This document shows, piece by piece, positions 35,401 through 46,400 of a stretch of DNA of 64,000 bases. Every line of letters begins with the position of its first letter. Position 1 is the first letter of the stretch. Location of the stretch: assembly GCF_954871325.1 (NCBI RefSeq), contig NC_088775.1, positions 54,227,561 through 54,291,560 on the forward strand. The letters run 5' to 3'. Below the pieces are notes generated by a model. It was not told the origin of the DNA. It saw only the letters and a program-made list of their open reading frames with translations, and did no database searches. This DNA comes from Gordionus sp. m RMFG-2023 (taxonomy: Eukaryota; Nematomorpha; Gordioida; Chordodea; Parachordodidae). Made by a program: the position numbers and the translations under genes.

Positions 35401-36201
35401 TTAAAAATGTTATGTTCATTGAGTTAACTATTTTTTCGACAAAATTTATTTTTATAGTTAATATTATTACAATCGATATATTATACTATTTATACAATAT
35501 ATCAGGTTTCATATCTAGGATAATAAAGAGCTAAAAACGTGAAACATATGTAAAAATGCTTTTCATTTTAAAATAATTATAAATATACTTATATTTTTTA
35601 CATTTATTCGTGATATACAACTGGTTTATTAATAATGTACAACATCCCTTCAAGCGCCAAATATAATATATATAACATATCCCCATAATTAAAAAAAATT
35701 TTTAAACGTTTAAAATTATAATTCCTCAATTAAGCGTTTGGTTCGTTAACGTGCCAGTGTGATCGCTTGGTCGATTTCAGGCTGACCTTTGAATATAATC
35801 CTGATGATTTATCCATTGTCAATTGAGCTCCAATCAATACTTCTATTTTAATAGTTTCTTCCATCTCATTCACAGGTCATGTGTCATCACTCTTTCTGTT
35901 TCTTTTTCTGGATTCACAATCGCGTCACTTCTCTGTTGTGGTCATCATGCTTCCTAACTAGACTCTGCCTCATATGAATAAAATTCACCCTTCTCTCCAT
36001 CCCAGCGTTAACTTATTCCAAATTCTAAAAGGTTGCCCCGTTTGGAATTTTGGTTACTTTGCTTTCTTCTCTCTTTGAACTCATTTATCAAATTGAAGCC
36101 CCCAAACTCTTCTTAGCTGCACTTGGTTTATAAATTTATTCCTAACATTAACCTGGTGTACGTATACTATGTACCCCTCTTCATTAAATTTTGTTCGATT
36201 T

Positions 36202-36559
36202 CGATGTTTTTGGTATGAATAGAAAGATAAATATTAATGTCTTAAATATAAATTAATACTTTAGTAATCCAATTTTAGTAATCCAAACTATGTAGTTCCA
36301 AATTTATTAAATAAGACAAAAAAAATGAATTATTTTTAATTCACAAATTCTGGGTTTATATATGTTAACTGATTAAATATTCACAAACAAAAAAAAATTA
36401 ATATTCAAAAAAAATTTTATATGCAAAATTAAAATTAACAATAATATTCTCAGTACATTCAAGTTCGTTAACAATAATTTTAATATTCATCTCACATTTT
36501 AATATTCAAATCATAAAATAAAAAATTCTTTTTATTCAAAAAACTTCATAACTTTAACA
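36202..36559 (-). repeat. Gypsy-2 3' LTR
   Basis: About 358 bases, nearly identical to 41740-42082. On the minus strand it starts TGTTAAAGTTATGAAG and ends near ACATCG. The exact outer edge is ambiguous by about 5 bases because GATTT also precedes the inner edge of the other LTR. Confidence 0.9.
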
Positions 36560-36587
36560 CCTTTTCACTTCGACTTGATTCTATCAC

Positions 36588-36857
36588 TCATAAACTGCTA
36601 CCTTGTCCTCCCATCGGTTCCTCCTCCTGTACTGCTAATATGTTATTGTCTACGCTAATCGTGGGACACCTCCGTAAAATATGATCTCCCCCACAATACC
36701 AACACGACATTCTTCTTCGTGTTCCCCAATCCCGTTCTCTTCTTCGATTGTATGACCAGCCTGCGGGTCTGTCTACCGTCATATCTCCATACCTGATCTG
36801 CGCCTCTTCTCTGGCTGCGTCTACCCATCTTCTAGATTCTACCGATTCATCAACCAT
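36588..36857 (-). CDS. Gypsy-2 3' accessory frame with zinc knuckle
   Basis: An 89-residue frame just inside the 3' LTR, downstream of integrase. It is arginine-rich (WSYNRRRERDWGTRRR) and has one CCHC knuckle CWYCGGDHILRRC (CX2CX3HX4C) at residues 52-64, ending in a short acidic/glycine tail. No signal peptide or membrane span, so not an envelope. It is positionally equivalent to the 192-residue frame of Gypsy-1. Its G+C content is visibly higher than the surrounding DNA. A nucleic-acid-binding accessory role is inferred only from the knuckle and basic stretch. Confidence 0.6.
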   Translation of the reverse strand: MVDESVESRRWVDAAREEAQIRYGDMTVDRPAGWSYNRRRERDWGTRRRMSCWYCGGDHILRRCPTISVDNNILAVQEEEPMGGQGSSL

Positions 36858-37054
36858 CCTAATTTATATCTTAATAATAAAGTTGCCCACTCGAACATAA
36901 GAAGCCATCTATAACGGAATTAAGCTAAATATATACTATATATTATCATTTATTTATCTCATATAATTCACCTACTTCCTAATTCTAAATACTCGTAATT
37001 ATTCTCGTACTAACTTATACCTCTCTCATTCTCTCTTACCTTATGTCAGATGTA

Positions 37055-37470
37055 ATATCAAATTGTTCATCCCTTCAGCCGACCTATTACAATAATTGTG
37101 TACATCATACGTCAACATTATGATTATCATAACTATCACGGACTTGTTACAAAAACAAATCAGTTAAGTCTATCACTATTCCCAACATCATGATTCTCAT
37201 AACTTTCGCAGACTTGTTAAGAAAAACAAATCAATTATGTCTATCATCATTCCCAACATCATGATTCTCATAACTCTCGCAAACTTGTTACAAAACAAAT
37301 CAATTATGTCTATCATCATTCCCAACATCATGATTCTCATAACTCTCGCAGACTTGTTAAAAAACAAATCAATTATATCTATCAGCATTCCCAACATCAT
37401 GATTTTCATAACTCTCGCAGACTTGTTAAAAAACAAATCAATTAAGTCTATCAGCATTCCCAAATCAAAG
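37055..37470. repeat. 69-bp tandem array in Gypsy-2
   Basis: Five to six copies of a 69-base unit (one copy is 71) containing CCCAACATCATGATTCTCAT and CTCGCAGACTTGTTA. The landmark CCCAACATCA recurs at 37181, 37252, 37321, 37390 and, truncated, 37459. It lies between integrase and the 3' frame. Because 69 is a multiple of three, both strands stay open across it; these frames are not genes. Confidence 0.92.
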
Positions 37471-37712
37471 CAATTTAATCGATTCACACCGTCTTATATT
37501 CCTAACCTATACACATAGGTCTTAATTGTTTAAAATGCCTCGAAACTAATCCTACTCTTCCTTCAATTTCTACCTCAACCTTCTTTCTTCCTATATTCTT
37601 CTTCACTATACCTTTCCCCCATTTAACTGGGCCATCAAAAAGTAGTATCCATACTAACTTCCGATTTTAAATCTATCATTAATTATAACTTCTTTCTGTT
37701 CTATTCTTTCTT

Positions 37713-38352
37713 TCAGAAAATCTCAGTTCTAGTTTTTCTACCTAAAAATATCTCTGCTGATGAGTATCCTTTGCTTCTCTTGGTATTGTTGTACGCTAAT
37801 AGTAATAACCACCATTTTCCTTCTCCATATTTTTCCTTTTTTAACCAACTCTTAACTATAGCTACCATTCTCTCCGCTTGTCCATTACTTCTTGAGTAAT
37901 GTGGTGGTGCTAATAAATGCTCAATCTTCCATCTATCACAAAATTTGCCAAATTTTCTGCCTATAAATGCTGGACCACCATCTGATACTAAGGTCTTCAT
38001 TAATCCATATTTACTTACGAAGTCTTTTACCTTATTCAATGCTACTTTCGTCGACAGACCAGATACCTGTTGACAATCTATCCATTTTGAACCCGCATCT
38101 ACCATTATAAAATACTTCTTCCTTTCATATTCTAAAAAATCTACGTGCATTCTTTCATTCACATGGTACATCTGTCTCTGGCCATTTGTCTCCCCTAACT
38201 TTTGAAGGTACATTCACACACTTATTACATGTTTCACAACTCTTAGCTAATTCTTCAATTTCATTATTCATTCTGGCCCACGAAATGTATTCCCTTGCCT
38301 TATTCTTCATTCTTTCTATGCCCTGATGTTCTGTATGTACGGCTGCTAACAT
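37713..38352 (-). mobile_element. Gypsy-2 integrase region (fossil)
   Basis: The zinc-binding region at 38155-38352 reads AAVHTEHQGIERMKNKAREY and CETCNK (HHCC type). The catalytic core at 37713-38213 shows the three acidic positions in their usual contexts: MHVDFLEY / VDAGSKW, SDGGPAF, and SNGQAERMV. These identify a Ty3/Gypsy integrase. The two parts are in different frames. Confidence 0.9.
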
Positions 38353-38475
38353 GTCTTTCCTTCTACTTGGTTCAACTAAACGATATTAACTCATTAAACA
38401 ATTGTCTTCTATATTCAATTCACTTCTACTGTTTTTAAAGGCCTGGTCTCTACCTTCCCATTCTTTATTTCCCTT

Positions 38476-40540
38476 CTAACAGGCTCTAATTCTCCTTAAT
38501 TCTTCATCCTGCTGGGAAATCTTGTCTACTAGCTCTAAAGTTATCGGCCTTTCTCTTGTATCTACCTTTAAAGCTCTTATCACATTACTACTTAGTTCCT
38601 CTTCTTCACTATATTCCAAACTATTTATTATTGGCTCTATATCATTGTCTTCCAAGTCCATATCACACAATCTCAATAATATATCTGGTAAACAATTTTG
38701 TTTACCCGCTCTGAATCTTATTTCGAAATCAAAATTCCCTAACAACATAAGCCATTTCTGTAACCTTGGTGACATCATCAACTCCTTATTATCTCTTTTA
38801 AAAAGCCCTACCAGCGGTTTGTGATCCGTATATAACTAAAATTTTTGGCCTAACAAATACTCTCTACATTTGGTTAAACCAAACTTGACTGCTAAGGCTT
38901 CCCTTTCTATAGTTGAATAATTTCTTTCAGCCTTATTAAACTGTCTTGTCACAAATAAAATCGGCCTTTCTACATTATCAACTATTTCTGATAAAGCTCC
39001 TCCTATACCTTCATTAGATGCGTCCACTGCTAAAACAATATCTAATTCCTCATTAAAGCAATTCAACATAGGTTTCTCTACAAACATTATTTTCAATTTT
39101 TTAAAACTTTCTTCCTGTGCTGCTCCCCACTCAAACCTTTTATTTTTATTTAATAGACTATATAATGGTGTAGCAATTTCAGCAAAATCTTGAATAAAAC
39201 GATGGTAATAATTTGTAGCTCCTAAAAACGACTGTAATTCAGACTTATTATTTGGCGCTCTCATGGTTACTATCTTGTCTATATTTTTGGCAATCGGAGT
39301 AATGTTTCCTTTTATAAAATGTCCTAAGTACTTTATTTCTCTTACTCTGAAAACGCTTTTCTTCATATTAGCTTTTAAACCATTATATTATATCTAACAC
39401 CTTAAATAATCTAGAATTATGTTCTTCTTCGGTTCTACCTGATATTAAAACATCATCTAAATAATACATAATTCCTTTTAATCCTTGAAATAAAGAAGTC
39501 ATGGTTCTCTGAAATATCGCAGCCGAAACTTTCAAACCGAATGGTAAGCGACAAAATGCAAATAATCCTCTTATGTCGTAATTGTCAACATCCTACTCGT
39601 GTTCTCGTTCACTTTAATCTGTAAATAAGCGTTAGAAAAATCAACCTTCGAAAAAATCGTTGCTCCTTCTAGATTTGCCAATAATTGCTCTATCCTCGGT
39701 AATGGATAACTAACTGTGCTAATGCATGGATTTAACGAAACTCTATAATCTATGCATAATCTTAAACTATAATCTGTTCTAATGGGGACTAACGGTGTCG
39801 CCCAATCGCTACGTACTATAGGTCGTATTATGCCTTCTTTTAACCATTTATTTAATTCCTTATCGACTTCTTTTAACCAAGAAAAAGGCAATCTCCTTAC
39901 TCCACAAAATTTAGGCTGGTAATTTTCTAATAATTTTATATCTACTTTAACATCTTTTAGCGTCCGTAACTCTTCTTTAAAAACCTCCAAGTATTGATCT
40001 ACAATCATACTTATTTCATGGCTGTAGTTATTTTCAATAATCTCTTCCTGTTCTACTTCTTAATTTTATCTGTTTGTTGATTTCAACGGGTGTTACCTCT
40101 AAAGACTTTATATCTCTTGAAATCTTATTCTCTTTGTCTCTATATTTAATCAAAAACTCTGGTGTTCGATTTCTAAGTTTTTCGAGAACTATTTCTTGTT
40201 TATCTTCTATACTAGGTAACTTAAATTTATCGACATTACTCTTTATTATTTCACTATTTACATCATTACATACAGAGATAGTTTCAAAAAAATTCCACCA
40301 ATTATAAACCGCCTATTGTTCTTATATCGCACCATCCTACTATAGGCTCAATTTATATATTTATTAACTCCTGGTAACCTTAACCTATAATAACCTAAAA
40401 TTTTCACAACACTACCATCTAATTGTTTGGCTCTATCTTTTTTACAACAAATTCTTCTTCTGGCCAAAATCTCATATAATCCTCAATACTCATCAAACTA
40501 ATTTCAGCTCCTGTATAGAATAAAAAACATATCTCTGCTT
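38476..40540 (-). mobile_element. Gypsy-2 protease, RT and RNase H region (fossil)
   Basis: Reverse transcriptase N-terminal part at 39571-40008 (LPRIEQLLANLEGATIFSKV), catalytic YYLDD box near 39455-39470, RT-to-RNase H at 38836-39366 (FLGATNYYHRFIQDFAEIA; VLAVDASNEGIGGALSEI), RNase H end at 38476-38781 (FRAGKQNCLPDILLRL). The protease region is near 40480-40540 (TGAEISLMS). Broken at several points. Confidence 0.88.
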
Positions 40541-40814
40541 CTTCAGTCTTTATCTTGACTCTCGGACATCTATTTTTCATTAAAAAATCCTCTAATTTAA
40601 TCTTTCGTACATCTACAAAAGTTGAACCTTTTATTCTATATATTTCAAAATTCCTACTTTCTTTATATCTCTCCTTTTACCTATACTTCTATTATTACAC
40701 AAATTATAATCATCAACATTAAAACACTCATTATCATCACAGGATTTAACATTAACATTAAAATACTTATTCTTACTCAAATTAAAATTATTTAGAAAAA
40801 TTATTATGAAAATA

Positions 40815-41045
40815 TTTATTCTACTTGAATTAAAATTATCAACATTAGAAAAATTATTATTATTACAAAATTTATCATTAAAATTAAAATATCTATTCTT
40901 ACTTGAATTAAAATTATCAACATTAGAAAAATTATTATTATTACAAAATTTATCATTAAAATTAAAATATCTATTCTTACTTGAATTAAAATAATCAACA
41001 TTAGAAAAATTATTATTATTACAAAATTTATCATTAAAATTAAAA
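40815..41045. repeat. 78-bp tandem array in the Gypsy-2 gag region
   Basis: Three copies plus a partial, with unit landmark CATTAGAAAAATTATTATTA at 40843, 40921 and 40999. The unit is 26 codons. On the element strand one frame reads NFSNVDNFNSSKNRYFNFND repeatedly, an asparagine/phenylalanine-rich linker between the zinc knuckles and the protease. Confidence 0.9.
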
Positions 41046-41079
41046 TATCTCTCTCTTAGTCATTTATTCAATTTTCTTG

Positions 41080-41470
41080 TGTGTGTCCCTCTTGGCCACA
41101 ACTATTGCACCTTAAAATCAAATTGTTTACTCTGCATCTTATAACCACATGGCCTTTTTGCCACACCTCGCGCATCTTAGATTCTTCGTTAACTCACATT
41201 GGCGCGACATGTGGCCCGGCTGACCACAACTATAGCAAATTATCTGCCTGTAGTTATCCGTTCGTCTGAAGTTGTCTATATTTCCTTTCTTATCTTCCTC
41301 TCTTAATATATTCTTAATATTTTTTTAATATTTTCTAACTCTTTACTCTCTATCTTAACGTAAGTCGTATTTCTTCCTATAATTAAACCTAATATAAAAG
41401 CCAAAACCATAACCACCAAAATTAACATTATATTTTCTACTAAAGATTCCTTAAAATCATTTGACTAATG
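41080..41470 (-). mobile_element. Gypsy-2 gag region: membrane segment and zinc knuckles (fossil)
   Basis: On the minus strand, about 41350-41470 reads MLILVVMVLAFILGLIIGRN, then TTYVKIESKELENIKK: one hydrophobic span followed by a basic/charged helix. Further 3', about 41080-41260, are knuckle motifs CYSCGQPGHMSRQC, CARCGKK and CNSCGQEGH. The arrangement parallels the hydrophobic segment and two knuckles of Gypsy-1. Membrane association is inferred. Confidence 0.6.
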
Positions 41471-41739
41471 TACATTATAATGAATTTACTAAAACCTTAA
41501 TAAGAAATAATTTAATAATATGTCCGGAATTAATTACATAAAGAAAACTAACTAATATTATTATACATACATAACAAGAATATAACATTTATACAAAATC
41601 TTTTACCTTAAATACGATGGTATAACCAAATTGACTTTTCTTCACACTTTATTTCTTTTAGCTATAATTGTATTGTATATTTATTAGACTGAAGATCTGA
41701 GGTCCCTGAGTACCTTTACTTCGGTCCAGTGTTGGATTT

Positions 41740-42082
41740 CGATGTTTTTGGTATGATAGAAAGATAAATATTAATGTCTTAAATATAAATTAATACTTTA
41801 GTAATCCAATTTTAGTAATCCAAACTATGTAGTTCCAAATTTATTAAATAAGACAAAAAAAGAATTATTTTTAATTCACAAATTCCGGGTTTATATATGT
41901 TAACAGATTAAATATTCACAAATAAAAAAAAATTAATATTCAAAAAAAATTTTATATGCAAAATTAAAATTAACAATAATATTCTCAGTACATTCAAGTA
42001 CGTTAACAATAATTTTAATATTCGTCTCACATTTTAATATTCAAATCATAAAATAAAAATATTTTTTTTCATAACTTTAACA
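41740..42082 (-). repeat. Gypsy-2 5' LTR
   Basis: About 343 bases, near-identical to 36202-36559. The minus-strand sequence just inside contains TGGACCGAAGTAAAGG at about 41728, a candidate primer-binding site about 11 bases from the LTR edge. Confidence 0.88.
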
Positions 42083-43429
42083 GATTTAAGATGGCATGCT
42101 GTTAAAAGATGAGTTGAATATTTTCTTGTTTATAAAAATTTTTAAACTCTATCTGATCCCAGCTGTCTTGGTGGCAAAATTCGCTACAACTTCTTACTAC
42201 CCTTATTAAATTTTGGCTGCCATTGATTTCAGTACAACTTCTTCCACCCATTTGGAACTTGAATCCACTCTACTAATCAAAACAAATCAATAAGCCCTGG
42301 AAAATCGATGTCACTCCTATGGAATCAGGAAAATTCCAAGAGGGGCGTTTCTGAAATTCCTGGTCAAGCTACTTGACAACCCTACACTGATACATAGTAT
42401 CTCACATCACAATCGCAATTCACCCACCACCAATAAAATCGTAGTATTGACTTCATGGTCTCAATTCCTGGATGACAACTATGGAAGTGTCTTAAAAATT
42501 CGTTAAGCAAAAGATTTGAAATAACTAATCGTTATCTAAGGATAGCTCATTTTGTTTCCTCGCAAGCGGTTGTTGTTCTGAATCTGAATTATTACCAAAT
42601 CCTGACCAAGCTCTATATATTAATTTTTTTTACTTTATTTAGCATCTTATCATTACTGGTCTCCTATTAAAGCCGTTTCTCCGTCATGGTCATATAGTTC
42701 ATGTTAATAATTCGTATTTCTCGAACGTGCTTTGTTTCCATTTAGTAAATCTGCTAGCACGCTCTTAATTCTTCTTTTATGTTATTCCAAAAAATCAGCC
42801 CAGGCCAATTTTTATAGTCGGTTAAATTTGTCAGATCTCGACTATTTCTAAACAGTCTCTCCATGGTTTGTTGTCAGTTCTGAAAATAAATTTTCTCCCG
42901 TATCAATATCTATGGAATTTGTCCATTCCAAAAAAAAGAACCCGCTCCTCCTTATCAAGCGGAATAATTCTTTTCAGCATCCAATATTGTGCGCGATGCA
43001 AAAACTATTGGTTTTGTAGTCCCTTCCTAATTCATGCAGCATTACTGCCCGAAATCCTACATTCGAGGCGTCATACTCTAAAATCCATGGTATTTCCAAA
43101 GAGTATGGTACCAAACATTTTGTTGCCATCATCTTTTTTTTGCAAAAGTTGCCTCTTCTATATTGGTCCAGATCCAATGACTATTTATACTTGTCTTCCC
43201 ATCTAATGGTGCAAAAACTCCATGGGAATTTGATAGAAAACGCTCCGTAATTTAATAACCCAAGAAATGCTCATAGTACTCTCTAATCCATAGGTGTGGA
43301 AGCCTTACAAATAGCTAGAATTTTCTTATTGGAAGGATATTTTCTCGATTTCTCTATGTCGAAGTCCAAAATATTCACAGAATCTTTCAATATTTTTAGT
43401 TAAAAATGTAAATATAGATATTTGTTATG

Positions 43430-46400
43430 TTCTTCAAATTTGTAAAAATGGACGAAAACAATGGATGCAATTAATAAACTCTAATTAAGCAATAAAATTA
43501 AAAAAATTTATAATTATGTTTTTTCAATTACAAGCCGAAATAATGGTAAAGCAAAGTTTATTTCCAAAGATAAGAAACTTTTAAATAAAATAGATACTTT
43601 CGATAAATATATAGATATATCTATTTAATTTTTTATACATATTATAATAAAGATTGATGAATTCGTAATTTGACAAAAAAATTCACCAGTACTTATATAT
43701 AATGTGATTGCGTTTGTCCCTCTTAATCGTGCATTTTTATAATGAAAATACCACATTCACTTTTTGAATATGGCAAGTCTACTGTACTACCATAAATAAA
43801 ATGTGAATTATTATATCTACTCTAAAAATGAAACGGAGAAAACATATTAATTATTGTCTCGCTGGGCCCACATAAAAAAAAATAGAATTATTATACGCCA
43901 TAATGAAATAATACATTATTACTATGCTCTTTCGTTCCTCTTCTCTCGCTCGCTGGGTCATCATAATAAAATACTCTGATCCCAAAATGAAGTAAAAAAG
44001 AAATCGAAAATATTAACGCTTCATAGCATAGGTGGGACTATGCCTACCCCAGTCATTTAAAAGTTATTACTCAAAATTCTTTCTATATTTTTATATGTAT
44101 CTTTTAGTACTTAATATTTTTAGGTTAAAGTATATATCTGCATAATAGTTTTTTGGGGCTTGGAGTCTATATAGACCCAACCTGGTCATCCTTCTAACAT
44201 TTCATCTGTTTAGAATTATTGAGTATATATGAAAAGAAAAATATTAAATGTAAGAGATCCAATGAGCTGATTTTTAATTCGAAAACCCGTTCACCCTCCC
44301 GCCTATGATTTTTTTTTTAAAAATAGATACTCGTCAGTTCATTTTTGTTTAAAATTTTGCTTAATTCGCCAGCCATTATTTGATTGGTTTGCTTCTTTAT
44401 TTATTTAATTTTTACTTAAACTTATAAAATACGCAATATTCTAATAAAAATTTAACTTTTAAGAAACAAATGTTGTTTATTTCGACTAAAATATATTTTA
44501 ACCCCACCCGCCTTCTCATTCATTGATCTAAATATATTTACCCGCCTACTCACCTATAGTATGAGCAGGCTAAAACCAGTCCACTAGACCTCTAATATGA
44601 AAAGATAACCAAATATTGAAACATATGATGAGAGAAAAATAAAGAAATCTACTGAATTTTGAATATGAAATGAAGAAAACAAATAAAGACATGCTTTAAT
44701 TAAGCTAGTAATAAAATACTTAAATATAAATAAATTATTTTACTAAATCTAAATAAAGAATAACTAATGTTATATATATCCTATGGAACGCTGACGGACG
44801 ATTAGCCGATGCAGAATTTTTGACTAATTAAGTTTTCGCCGTAATTACTATAAAATCATAATTTTCTGCTCCATAACAAAAAGGAGTTCCCAAATTTTGA
44901 AAAGGAGCGCTCCAGCAGCGGTGTTATATAACAACACTGATCTTTGTCAACTCATAATAGGGTAGCCATAGATACACTCAATTACGATATATTTAATGGA
45001 TAAATCATATTTAGAATAGGATGCCTTTTGTAATATCTTGGTTAAATCATCATATGTTCGTTATGACACACGAGTTAACAAAACAATTAAAAATATGAAT
45101 CTATTAATCAACGCTATCTTAGGAATTTAGGATAAATTTATATATTATAAATGTGTGTAAATATTTTAAATAAAATTAAAGTCTACAAAAACAAAAATTA
45201 AAAATTTTTTTCTTAACGTGTCAGTTGCCAAGGTTTTAGCAGAACAGCGCCGCCTCTAGCCCCTATCATTAGGTAATATAAAACTTAACCAACGAAAATT
45301 TCATTTGTTTATCATCTTTATATAAAATTATATCAAAATTAAAAGTGATCGGCCTAAAAACTATTTTTTTTTACTCAATTGATATGGAATAACCTGTTGT
45401 TTAATAAAAATCCGGAACATTAAGCATTCTGGCTCGTTATTGATTGTTATATAAAAATTTATACCTAACGGTATTTTAGTTTTGTTTATATTAAAAAAAA
45501 TATTTTACCTAACTTGATGTTGATTGGTATTGATTAACAAATATATATAGATAACAATTTTGTAATAAGGCATTCATTTTATATAATCATTTTTTGACGC
45601 TTCGATGATGTGAATTATTATAATGCATTATATGATGTACATTCATCCACTTCTTATATGCTGTTAGTTATGAATAAGTATACAGAAAACCACCATGACT
45701 ACCAAATTAATATCTTTAGTCTCACAAATTATTATTTAGAATCCCAGATTATTATCAATCTGAAACGTAAATTTTTTTTTGAATTATGTAAAAAATGTAG
45801 ATAATTTAAGAAGCCTTGAATATCTCATACAAAACATCACATAAAATATAACCTTGGCAATAAACATAAGAGTAAAATAATGAATAAATATTATATATAA
45901 ACCATTATTAAATAATGGCAGGAATATGGTTGTTTAAAACATTATCTTATTTAAATGATTGAATCCAAGGCTAATGTATAGTTTAGCACCCAAAAAAAAT
46001 TGTATAAAATATCTTATTTTTAAATCATTAAAAAAATAAGGTCTATAAATAAATAACATAACAATGATTTTGGTAGAAATAATTTATCACTTTTTGGGAG
46101 AGATTATGATAAAATGGGTTAAAAAAGTTGTTAAGACCAACTGTTTGCAAAAAAATATTTCAATATTTTTCTAAGAAATATTAGTGATTATATTTCATTA
46201 GCGATATTTGTGTATTCATTGTCTAAAAGGTAGGCATTATAATCTTTGGGTTGGTTAAGCGTAAATTGATTCTTGTTTTCTCTTTCAGCAGGCATCTCTT
46301 TTAGCTAAACATATAATATAAAAATTATTAAATTCAAATAAGATTCGTTATAATTCAATTTTTATTTCATATTTGACATTCACTTTATTAGAGATTGATA

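Larger units (their letters stand above)
36202..42082 (-). mobile_element. Ty3/Gypsy LTR retrotransposon Gypsy-2 (fossil, broken)
   Basis: Minus-strand element with LTRs at 36202-36559 and 41740-42082 and a probable 5-base duplication GATTT (36197-36201 and 42083-42087). Order on the element strand: membrane-segment region (about 41350-41470), zinc knuckles (about 41080-41260), 78-bp array, protease (about 40480-40540), RT/RNase H (38476-40008), integrase (37713-38352), 69-bp array, 3' zinc-knuckle frame (36588-36857). The layout matches Gypsy-1 but sequences differ, so they are separate lineages. The LTRs differ at only a few per cent by eye, so the insertion is fairly recent. The coding region has several breaks. 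Confidence 0.92.
35690..43420 (-). mobile_element. Old Ty3/Gypsy relic, interrupted by Gypsy-2 (fossil)
   Basis: Right of Gypsy-2, minus-strand pol pieces are visible: RNase H near 43010-43200 (WILEYDASNVGFRAVMLHEL), RT-RNase H connection near 43240-43300 (AFLGLLNY), integrase zinc-binding region near 42420-42490 (HPGIETMKSILRFYWWW) and integrase core near 42190-42260 (VDSSSKWVEEVVLKS). The counterpart left of Gypsy-2 (about 35690-36196) is less A+T-rich than its surroundings and probably holds the downstream part. LTRs were not found. The relic is heavily decayed, with many breaks, clearly older than Gypsy-2. Confidence 0.7.

Noticed and set aside
37197-37518. Overlapping open frames of about 90 codons on both strands
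   Set aside because: They are produced by the 69-base tandem array, whose unit is a multiple of three; the repeated peptide has no gene-like features.
40806-41034. Isoleucine/leucine-rich repeated frames on both strands, superficially like membrane proteins
   Set aside because: Artefact of the 78-base tandem array; the element's own frame reads an asparagine-rich linker instead.
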